From contig DEQI01000106.1 of assembly GCA_002360295.1 (NCBI GenBank), positions 1 to 6,377 of the forward strand: a DNA stretch of 6,377 nucleotides, written 5' to 3'. Position 1 is the stretch's first letter; every line of letters starts with the position of its first letter. The notes below the pieces were generated by a model. The model saw only the letters and a list, made by a program, of their open reading frames with translations. It was not told where the DNA came from and searched no databases. The stretch is from Planococcaceae bacterium UBA3370 (GTDB lineage Bacteria; Bacillota; Bacilli; Bacillales_A; Planococcaceae). The position numbers were made by a program, and so were the translations under genes. Shown here in pieces: positions 1 to 5,314 of this stretch.

Positions 1-1
1 G

Positions 2-121
2 AATTTAACTGTTGGAAACTGAGGTTTTATAGTTTGTATCGTAAAGCTCACTCGTGGCACACCTTACAAAACACAGGTAACTTCCGAGCCCTATTCTACA
101 AGTGAAGAGGTGGACAAATGA
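2..121 (+). CDS. Possible C-terminal tail of an upstream gene, frame uncertain (partial)
   Basis: No single reading frame across this edge is convincing. One frame is open from base 1 to a TGA at 103-105, but its residues (rich in W, H, R and C, ending RALFYK) look unlike a natural protein end. A second frame is open from 23 to a TGA at 119-121 and ends TSEPYSTSEEVDK, which looks much more like a real C-terminus; its stop overlaps the panE start as ATGA, as in coupled genes. That frame is closed upstream by TGA at 20-22. Reading the first frame up to about base 21 (…CWKL) and the second from about base 23 (GFIVC…) gives a GNAT-like 'W-K-L-G-F' segment. In Bacillus subtilis the acetyltransferase gene ylbP lies directly before panE, so a GNAT tail with a one-base shift is my inference. 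The true start lies outside the window. Confidence 0.3.
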
Positions 122-1020
122 CGAGAATACATATTATAGGTGCGGGTGCAGTAGGGTTATTGACGGCTAGTTATTTATGTGAAGCGGGGTATGCTGTAAC
201 CGTTATCACGAGACGTGATGAGCAAGCGAAAAAAATTAGAGAGCGCGGTATTACTCGCTATGAACTAACAGGCCAACAAAAAACGTTTCGTGTACAGGCG
301 AGTGCAAAGTTAGATATAAAGGGTGACACGATTGTTATTGTAGCTACTAAATATAGTGCATTACAATCAATCTATCCGATGCTCGCTAAAATTCCATGCG
401 ATGTGCCACTATTATTTTTGCAAAATGGATTAGCTCATTTTGAAGAAGTGCTTACATTACCGAATGAGCATATTACATTTGGGTCCGTCCAATTCGGGGC
501 GCAAAAAGAGGATGAAACATCTGTTACGCATAGAGGGAAAGGGGTATTAACGCTAGCTGTTGCCCGAGGGAATGAGCGAGTTATAGAATTACTAGAAACA
601 ATTAATCATGAAGCATTTTTTGTTCAACAAAAGTGTGATGCGGAACAAATGTTATTTGAAAAGGCCTTGCTTAATTGTTTTATTAATCCGTTAACGGCCA
701 TCCTTGAAGTGAAAAATGGGCAATTAATTCGAAATGAGCATGCTTACTACTTGTTAAGTCAATTATATAAAGAGTTAATGACGGCTTTTCCGAGCATGGA
801 ACGAACATTTCCTTTTGAATCGGTGTATGATTTATGTGAGCGGACTGCTACTAATACTTCCTCGATGCTTGCAGATAGACTACAAAATAGAAAGTCTGAA
901 GTGGACACAATTGTGGGGGCTGTGCTTCGAAAAGCAAATGGAGTAGGACATGAGCTGCCTACATTACAAATTTTATATAGACTATTATTAGCTGTTGAGG
1001 AGAGCGGTGAGAAAATGTGA
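118..1020 (+). CDS. panE: 2-dehydropantoate 2-reductase (ketopantoate reductase)
   Basis: Cytosolic enzyme that reduces 2-dehydropantoate to (R)-pantoate with NADPH, a step towards pantothenate and coenzyme A. The 300-residue length is normal for the family. The N-terminal Rossmann fold opens with MTRIHIIGAGAVG, with the dinucleotide-binding GAGAVG at residues 8-13. An LQNGL segment carries N103, the usual cofactor/substrate Asn. The C-terminal helical domain has EKALLNCFINPLTAI, giving K182, N186 and N190 at the same spacing as Lys176, Asn180 and Asn184 of the E. coli enzyme. S249 and E261 match the substrate-binding Ser244 and Glu256 in spacing. All key residues are present, so it should be active. 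The ATG at 118 has a good ribosome binding site (AGAGGTGG, 106-113). Its stop overlaps the next gene by four bases, so the two are probably translated together. No other pantothenate gene is visible here. A paralogue with another 2-oxoacid substrate cannot be excluded. Confidence 0.93.
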   Translation: MTRIHIIGAGAVGLLTASYLCEAGYAVTVITRRDEQAKKIRERGITRYELTGQQKTFRVQASAKLDIKGDTIVIVATKYSALQSIYPMLAKIPCDVPLLFLQNGLAHFEEVLTLPNEHITFGSVQFGAQKEDETSVTHRGKGVLTLAVARGNERVIELLETINHEAFFVQQKCDAEQMLFEKALLNCFINPLTAILEVKNGQLIRNEHAYYLLSQLYKELMTAFPSMERTFPFESVYDLCERTATNTSSMLADRLQNRKSEVDTIVGAVLRKANGVGHELPTLQILYRLLLAVEESGEKM

Positions 1021-1406
1021 AAATACTACAATTTGTATTTGCAATGTTTATTATTTGCCCTATTATCGCCTTAATCATTACATACTATGTTTGTCGTAAA
1101 ATGAAATTGAGTAATGTAAAGTCATTCGGATTTGCTGCGGATGTCGTAACGCTGCTATTGTTCTTTTCCGTTCCAATCGCAGTCAATAGTATTTGGGACA
1201 TATCCATTGTTATTCCGGTCATTATTATGGCTATTTTTATAGCTCTTGCTTTTACATACTCGGATTGGCGCACGCAAAAAGAAATTAATGTTTTGCAACT
1301 ATTTAAAAAAATTTGGCGTGTGTATTTTATTATACTTAGTACGAGTTACTTATTCATTTGTGTAGCTGGACTTGTTCTTAATGTAATGGAATTTGTTTCG
1401 GTATAA
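1017..1406 (+). CDS. DUF3397-type small integral membrane protein, function unknown
   Basis: A 129-residue, strongly hydrophobic protein with four likely membrane helices at about residues 3-25, 39-59, 62-80 and 101-124. Basic patches lie between helices 1 and 2 (CRKMKLSNVK) and between helices 3 and 4 (DWRTQKE, LFKKIWR), which predicts both loops in the cytoplasm and both termini outside. Size, helix count and position between panE and bshC fit the uncharacterised family DUF3397 of Bacillales; I assign it on those grounds, not from a search. There are no catalytic motifs and no function should be inferred. The start is a GTG at 1017 inside the panE stop (GTGA overlap), with GAGGAGAG at 997-1004 as ribosome binding site, so translation is probably coupled to panE. 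The stop codon lies inside a stem-loop that may end the transcript. Confidence 0.82.
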   Translation: MKILQFVFAMFIICPIIALIITYYVCRKMKLSNVKSFGFAADVVTLLLFFSVPIAVNSIWDISIVIPVIIMAIFIALAFTYSDWRTQKEINVLQLFKKIWRVYFIILSTSYLFICVAGLVLNVMEFVSV

Positions 1407-1419
1407 GCAAATTCTTTTT
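1388..1419 (+). terminator. Possible intrinsic terminator overlapping the DUF3397 stop codon
   Basis: The left arm 1388-1398 (GGAATTTGTTT) pairs with the right arm 1405-1415 (AAGCAAATTCT) over 11 pairs, including two G-U wobbles, leaving a six-base loop (CGGTAT, 1399-1404). Five Ts run from 1415 to 1419. The stop codon of the membrane-protein gene (1404-1406) is at the loop/right-arm border. The stem is AT-rich, so termination may be weak or partial. It would separate panE and its partner from bshC. Confidence 0.5.
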
Positions 1420-1536
1420 CGAAATGGCTGTGAACGATTACAATAAGTGCAGTGGGATAAACAAGAATAGAAAATAAAAACATTTATACATTGTGAACAA
1501 CAAACGTAGAGTGATAGAAAGTAGAGGAGTTTTTTA

Positions 1537-3153
1537 ATGAAGCTGGAACAACGAACATTACCAGTACAAAATGAATTGTTAGCTCATTATTGGTCTGAGG
1601 ATGAGGCAATACATTCCTTTTTTGACTTTAAATATAACGATACATCGTTTCTGGAGCGTGCTGATTATTTAAAAGGTAAACAATATCGTACAGAACAATT
1701 AAGTGCAGTTGTACGTTTGTATATGGAACCATTTGGACTATCGGAAAAGGCGGAAAAACATTTACAAGAACTTGCGAATGGGGCATATGTCGTTGTTGGC
1801 GGTCAGCAAGCGGGTATTTTAACAGGACCACTGTATTCTGTTTATAAAGCGATTACGGTCATTTTATTAGCAAAAGAGCAATGTGAAAAGTTGGGGCATC
1901 CTGTCGTTCCGCTATTTTGGATTGCTGGTGAAGATCATGATTTAGAGGAAATTAATCATACGTTTACAATAACGGATGGTATGGTGAAAAAACGAGGTTA
2001 TGGAGAACGTACTAAACGTAAAACGATGGCTTCGACTACACCAATCAATTATGAGGAAATGGAACGACTGATTCAAACTGTATTTGCTGATTTTGGTGAA
2101 ACGGCTTATACGAAGCAATTGTTAAATACAGTCATCTCACATTTGCGTGACAGTTTAACTTTTACAGCGTTTTTTACAGCATTAATGACTGATTTATTTT
2201 CGAAATATGGACTACTAATGGTAGATTCAGCTTTTGGGCCTTTTCGTCAATATGAGAAAGATTATTTTAAAGCCATTATAGAGCGAAATGAAGAGATTGC
2301 TTATGCGGTGGTAGATGGTGAGGCACGATTAGCTGCTGCTGGTTATGGGACACCCATTGAGGCAATAGCAACAAATGCGAATCTTTTTTATGTAAAGGAT
2401 GGGGAGCGTTTTTTACTTGAAAGAAAAGAGGGTCAATTTATTAATGTGTTAGGTCAGATTAAATTGACGAAACAAGAGCTTTTAACGATTGCTGAGCAGA
2501 ATCCGGAATTTTTGAGTAATAATGTTGTGACGCGTCCGCTTATGCAAGAAATGGCGATACCGGTACTAGCGTTTGTCGGTGGTCCAGGGGAGCTAGCTTA
2601 TTGGGCTACGTTGAAAAATGCGTTCCGTAGTCTACAATTACAAATGCCTATTTTTGTTCCGCGTTTAAATATTTCACTTATTACGCGATCGGTTGATTCG
2701 TTAGTTGAACAATACAAACTGACATTTGAAGAGATAGTTGCTGGAAAAGTGGAAGGCTTAAAAGAGGCATTTATCGAAAGTGTGCAAGATTACGAGGCGC
2801 AACAGCAAATTGATGAAATACAAGCACTTTTACTTCAACAATACACTAAACTTGAGCAACATTTACAACAGCAACAGCTTGCGTTACACAATGTACTTGA
2901 AAAAAATCAGAAGTATCATGTGCTGCAACTTGATTATTTACGTAATAAAATTTCACAACAAATTTTAAATAAGCATGAAGTGACTGTTCGTCAATTCAAT
3001 CAAATTGCTGCAGAGCTATATCCGAGCAACAGTTTCCAAGAACGTATGTATAACCCGTATCAATATTTAAATCAGTATGGTCCGACGTTGATTGATGATT
3101 TGATGGAGTTAGAATTAGTTCCTTCTAACTATCATAATGTCGTAATGATATAA
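1537..3153 (+). CDS. bshC: Bacillithiol biosynthesis cysteine-adding enzyme BshC
   Basis: Putative cysteine ligase for the last step of bacillithiol synthesis, joining L-cysteine to glucosaminyl-malate; BshA and BshB, which make that precursor, are not in this window. Bacillithiol is the main low-molecular-weight thiol of many Firmicutes, used in redox buffering, metal handling and fosfomycin resistance. The length of 538 residues matches the usual ~540. A nucleotidyltransferase-like Rossmann core shows VVVGGQQAGILTGPLYSVYKA (about 85-105), then PLFWIAGEDHDLEEINH (125-141, with the family's GEDHD) and FVGGPGELAYW (346-356). A Gln-rich helical region at about 415-475 fits the long coiled coil through which the B. 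subtilis protein dimerises. The ATG at 1537 follows AGAGGAG (1523-1529) with seven bases between. The gene stands alone between 130- and 364-base gaps. I see no clean promoter in the upstream gap, so it may be served by a weak promoter or by read-through. Confidence 0.95.
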   Translation: MKLEQRTLPVQNELLAHYWSEDEAIHSFFDFKYNDTSFLERADYLKGKQYRTEQLSAVVRLYMEPFGLSEKAEKHLQELANGAYVVVGGQQAGILTGPLYSVYKAITVILLAKEQCEKLGHPVVPLFWIAGEDHDLEEINHTFTITDGMVKKRGYGERTKRKTMASTTPINYEEMERLIQTVFADFGETAYTKQLLNTVISHLRDSLTFTAFFTALMTDLFSKYGLLMVDSAFGPFRQYEKDYFKAIIERNEEIAYAVVDGEARLAAAGYGTPIEAIATNANLFYVKDGERFLLERKEGQFINVLGQIKLTKQELLTIAEQNPEFLSNNVVTRPLMQEMAIPVLAFVGGPGELAYWATLKNAFRSLQLQMPIFVPRLNISLITRSVDSLVEQYKLTFEEIVAGKVEGLKEAFIESVQDYEAQQQIDEIQALLLQQYTKLEQHLQQQQLALHNVLEKNQKYHVLQLDYLRNKISQQILNKHEVTVRQFNQIAAELYPSNSFQERMYNPYQYLNQYGPTLIDDLMELELVPSNYHNVVMI

Positions 3154-3195
3154 TCGAATATATCTATTGAAATACGTCGAATTACTTATGTTATT

Positions 3196-3219
3196 TGTTA
3201 TAAATGATAAATATTTATC
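3196..3219 (+). promoter_or_regulatory. Extended -10-like sequence followed by a perfect 14-base palindrome
   Basis: TGTTATAAA at 3196-3204 has the TGn extension and five of six bases of the TATAAT consensus. It is followed after one base by GATAAATATTTATC (3206-3219), which equals its own reverse complement. No good -35 is present at 17 bases upstream. A transcript from here would reach the terminator at 3246-3279 and be only about 70 nt long. In AT-rich DNA both could arise by chance. Confidence 0.2.
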
Positions 3220-3245
3220 TTAATTCTTTTCGGTAATTTAAAATG

Positions 3246-3279
3246 AAGCCCCTCGGTATTTGATACCTAGGGGCTTTTT
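3246..3279 (+). terminator. Strong rho-independent terminator after bshC
   Basis: AAGCCCCT (3246-3253) pairs perfectly with AGGGGCTT (3269-3276). After one C/T mismatch the stem continues with GGTAT (3255-3259) and ATACC (3263-3267) around a three-base TTG loop. A run of five Ts follows at 3275-3279. It is the most GC-rich hairpin in the window and is correctly placed, about 90 bases after the bshC stop, to end that transcript and to insulate the dcw operon. Confidence 0.92.
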
Positions 3280-3463
3280 GTGTCTTGATTTTTGAGTGCA
3301 TACTGGGTATTTGGTATCAAAAAAATACTATTAAATGTGATTGAAAATGAGAAAAAATACAACTTGCGGAATAGAACAAATTTACCCTTTTGATAAAAAA
3401 GTACTGTGTAGTAAGGTCTAAATACACAATTTCACAATTAGTGTCAACATTTATTTGAAATGG

Positions 3464-3507
3464 GTGGTGAAAAGTGGTGGGTTGTGGTACATTATTTAGT
3501 AAAGTGG
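3464..3507 (+). promoter_or_regulatory. Probable MraZ operator: GTGG elements on a 10-base grid
   Basis: GTGG occurs at 3464-3467, 3474-3477, 3484-3487 and 3504-3507, all on one exact 10-base register with the 3494 position skipped. The first three are GTGGT. Copies two and four read AAAGTGG (3471-3477 and 3501-3507) and lie exactly 30 bases apart. MraZ proteins are known to bind tandem G-rich repeats before their own gene, including AAAGTG-type decamers in mycoplasmas and TGGG repeats in E. coli. One helical turn per repeat puts each copy on the same DNA face, as expected for a ring-shaped multimer. The last copy runs into the mraZ ribosome binding site. Binding by this MraZ is inferred. Confidence 0.75.
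3467..3495 (+). promoter_or_regulatory. Candidate mraZ promoter embedded in the GTGG array (weak)
   Basis: GTGAAA (3467-3472) and CATTAT (3490-3495) are each four of six to the sigma-A consensus and are 17 bases apart. An alternative -10 is TACATT (3488-3493) with a TGn extension. The -10 would occupy the one decamer of the array that lacks a GTGG copy. Transcription would begin near 3500, leaving a leader of only about 15-20 bases. The match is modest and a promoter farther upstream is quite possible. Confidence 0.22.
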
Positions 3508-3512
3508 GGTGA
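3506..3512 (+). promoter_or_regulatory. mraZ ribosome binding site (decides the start)
   Basis: GGGGTGA is a close match to the anti-Shine-Dalgarno and lies five bases before the ATG at 3518. A longer reading from the GTG at 3509 would start inside this site and add MSS, so I reject it. The site shares two bases with the last GTGG element. Confidence 0.8.
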
Positions 3513-3517
3513 GTAGC

Positions 3518-3949
3518 ATGTTCATGGGAGAATATCAGCATTCCGTTGATGTGAAGGGGCGTTTAATTATCCCTTCGAAGTTCCGAGAATTGTTAGGCGA
3601 AACGTTCGTTATTACGCGCGGATTAGATAACTGTATTTTTGGTTACCCTATGGATGAATGGCGAAAACTCGAAGAAAAATTAAAAGAATTGCCAATGACG
3701 AAAAAAGATGCACGTGCGTTTGCTCGTTTCTTCTTTTCGGGGGCATCAGAAGTCGAATTGGACAAGCAAGGTCGAATGAATATTCCTTCCACACTCGTTG
3801 CGTACGCTAAATTGGAAAAAGAATGTATCATTTTAGGCGTTTCGAGTCGAATAGAAATTTGGGCGAAAGAAGCTTGGGACAAGTATTACGACGAATCTGA
3901 AGAGTCTTTTAATGAAATCGCAGAAAATATGATAGGCTTTGATTTTTAA
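3518..3949 (+). CDS. mraZ: Transcriptional regulator / division-cluster repressor MraZ
   Basis: DNA-binding protein that controls its own dcw operon; family members form ring-shaped oligomers and bind tandem repeats before mraZ. From ATG 3518 it is 143 residues, the normal length, and starts with the typical MFMGEYQH. Two SpoVT/AbrB-like repeats each carry the family DxxxR motif: DVKGR (residues 11-15, followed by LIIPSKFR) and DKQGR (82-86, followed by MNIPSTL). The C-terminus is acidic ([19 protein letters not shown]). It is the first gene of the dcw operon, 25 bases before rsmH with no terminator between. The GTGG array directly upstream is its expected target, implying negative autoregulation that also affects ftsL and the PBP2B gene. 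Confidence 0.96.
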   Translation: MFMGEYQHSVDVKGRLIIPSKFRELLGETFVITRGLDNCIFGYPMDEWRKLEEKLKELPMTKKDARAFARFFFSGASEVELDKQGRMNIPSTLVAYAKLEKECIILGVSSRIEIWAKEAWDKYYDESEESFNEIAENMIGFDF

Positions 3950-3974
3950 GAAGCAATTAAAGGAGTAAAGCGGC

Positions 3975-4925
3975 ATGTTCGATCATACAACCGTATTATT
4001 AAAAGAAACTGTTGATGGGTTGAACATCAATCCCGATGGTGTATATGTAGACTGTACTTTAGGTGGCGCTGGTCATAGTGAGTATTTAGTAAAACAGTTA
4101 TCCTCTCAAGGTCGACTTATTTGTTTTGACCAAGATATGACAGCAATAGAAAACGCAAAAATTCGATTAGAGAAATATTTAGATCGTGTAACTTTTGTTC
4201 ATTCAAATTTTAGATATTTGAAGGACGAGCTATACGCATTAAATATTGAAAAAGTAGATGGGATTTTATACGACTTAGGGGTTTCATCACCACAGCTCGA
4301 TACACCAGAGCGCGGCTTTAGTTATCACCACGATGCACCGCTTGATATGCGTATGGACCAAACAGCTGAACTTACAGCATTTCATGTAGTGAATGAGTGG
4401 GCGTATGAAGATTTAGTACGTATTTTTTTCCGTTATGGAGAAGAAAAATTTTCAAAGCAAGTAGCTCGTAAAATTGAGGAGGCAAGAAAAACGTCTCCAA
4501 TAGAAACAACAGGTCAGTTAGTAGAATTAATTAAAGAGGGTATTCCTGCACCGGCACGTCGAAAAGGTGGACATCCGGCGAAACGTATTTTCCAAGCGAT
4601 TCGCATAGCTGTAAATGACGAACTTGGTGCAGCAGAAGAATCATTAGTAGACGCGATTGAACTGCTTGCAATCGGGGGTAGAATTAGTGTCATAACTTTC
4701 CATTCTTTAGAAGATCGTTTGTGTAAAACGATTTTTAAAGAAGCTTCGTCGTTGCCTGAATTACCGCCTGGTTTACCAATTATTCCAGACGATATGAAGC
4801 CGACATTAAAGTTAATTACACGTAAACCAATTTTGCCTACTGATGAAGAGTTGGAAGCAAATAATCGTTCACGCTCAGCAAAATTACGCATTGCTGAAAA
4901 ATTACATGATAAAGGACGTGGGTGA
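3975..4925 (+). CDS. rsmH: 16S rRNA (cytosine(1402)-N(4))-methyltransferase RsmH
   Basis: S-adenosylmethionine-dependent enzyme (older name MraW) that methylates N4 of C1402 in 16S rRNA, in the decoding centre of the small subunit. At 316 residues it is full length. It starts [16 protein letters not shown], where H4 is the family's conserved His. Motifs in order are [13 protein letters not shown] (23-35, SAM binding), [15 protein letters not shown] (95-109), [16 protein letters not shown] (113-128), [18 protein letters not shown] (200-217, in the inserted helical domain and linker), [15 protein letters not shown] (234-248) and [14 protein letters not shown] (296-309). Nothing essential seems missing. 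The ribosome binding site AAAGGAG (3959-3965) lies nine bases before the ATG. Its end abuts or overlaps ftsL, so the two are co-translated. Confidence 0.97.
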   Translation: MFDHTTVLLKETVDGLNINPDGVYVDCTLGGAGHSEYLVKQLSSQGRLICFDQDMTAIENAKIRLEKYLDRVTFVHSNFRYLKDELYALNIEKVDGILYDLGVSSPQLDTPERGFSYHHDAPLDMRMDQTAELTAFHVVNEWAYEDLVRIFFRYGEEKFSKQVARKIEEARKTSPIETTGQLVELIKEGIPAPARRKGGHPAKRIFQAIRIAVNDELGAAEESLVDAIELLAIGGRISVITFHSLEDRLCKTIFKEASSLPELPPGLPIIPDDMKPTLKLITRKPILPTDEELEANNRSRSAKLRIAEKLHDKGRG

Positions 4926-4927
4926 AG

Positions 4928-5314
4928 ATGGCGGTACGAGTAAGACAGCAGCCGTATATACAACAGCCAGCAACATTACCACAACCTCAGCAACCCGCTT
5001 ATCAACCATCTAAAGGAACTAGTAACAAAAAGAAGCATTCTAATATTTCGAAGCGAGAAAAATTGCTGTATGTTGTGTTTATAATAGCCGTTGCATTATT
5101 CGCAGTAACTATATTACATAAACAAGGGAAAATCCAAACTACTAGTATGGAAATTCAAAAAATCGAATCTGAAATTACAGAAGTTTCGAAGCAAAACGAA
5201 GATTTAAAAGTACGTGTTAGTGAGCTTTCAACTTATGAACGTATATGGGAAAAAGCAAGAGAACTCGGTTTGACTCTTAACGAGAAAAATGTAAAGGTAG
5301 TGCCGGGAGAATGA
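4928..5314 (+). CDS. ftsL: Cell division protein FtsL
   Basis: Bitopic divisome protein that acts with DivIC and DivIB to bring in and activate the septal FtsW-PBP2B synthase. From ATG 4928 it has 128 residues. A cytoplasmic tail rich in Gln and Pro (about 7-28) is followed by a basic stretch (NKKKHSNISKREK, 34-46), one membrane helix (about 47-63, LLYVVFIIAVALFAVTI), and an extracellular coiled coil (about 70-102, with MEIQKIESEITEVSKQNEDL). It closes with YERIWEKARELGLTL…NVKVV (103-125), the usual FtsL end. FtsL is poorly conserved in sequence, so this call rests on architecture and position. The start is uncertain: a GTG at 4922 overlaps the rsmH stop, has AAAGGA (4911-4916) five bases upstream, and would add two residues (MK). 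The ATG has the same site at 11 bases. Confidence 0.92.
   Translation: MAVRVRQQPYIQQPATLPQPQQPAYQPSKGTSNKKKHSNISKREKLLYVVFIIAVALFAVTILHKQGKIQTTSMEIQKIESEITEVSKQNEDLKVRVSELSTYERIWEKARELGLTLNEKNVKVVPGE

Larger units (their letters stand above)
3154..3517. other. Intergenic region between bshC and mraZ
   Basis: This 364-base AT-rich gap holds no convincing gene. From left to right it contains an extended -10-like sequence with a 14-base palindrome (3196-3219), the terminator at 3246-3279, an unexplained AT-rich stretch at about 3280-3460, and the GTGG array with the mraZ ribosome binding site (3461-3512). Within the unexplained part CACAATT occurs twice (3425-3431 and 3433-3439). A minus-strand reading frame of 74 codons crosses the region, but it starts inside mraZ and has no supporting signals. 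A separate promoter for the dcw operon is expected here because the terminator isolates it from bshC. Confidence 0.7.

Noticed and set aside
1491..1517. bshC promoter (TTGTGA, 15-base spacer, TGATAG)
   Set aside because: The spacer is too short and the -10 is poor; no clean promoter is visible in 1407-1536.
2780..2968. 62-codon plus-strand frame inside bshC
   Set aside because: Alternative frame of the Gln-rich coiled-coil region of bshC, without a ribosome binding site or recognisable product.
3390..3417. Plus-strand promoter for mraZ (TTGATA, 16-base spacer, TAAGGT)
   Set aside because: The -10 is only three of six bases to consensus. It remains possible but is not supported well enough to list.
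3419..3447. Minus-strand promoter (TTGACA from 3447-3442, 17-base spacer, TATTTA)
   Set aside because: The -35 is perfect but the -10 matches only three of six bases, and no credible minus-strand gene lies downstream of it.
3509..3517. GTG start for mraZ adding three residues (MSS)
   Set aside because: It begins within the GGGGTGA ribosome binding site; the ATG at 3518 gives the standard MFMGEYQH start and length.
3317..3541. 74-codon minus-strand reading frame across the bshC-mraZ gap
   Set aside because: It starts inside mraZ, has no ribosome binding site that I can see, and its residues look like translated non-coding DNA. The AT-rich gap and operator explain the sequence better.
4514..4963. 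149-codon minus-strand reading frame opposite rsmH and ftsL
   Set aside because: It lies opposite a clearly conserved rsmH frame with all family motifs; it is a shadow frame.
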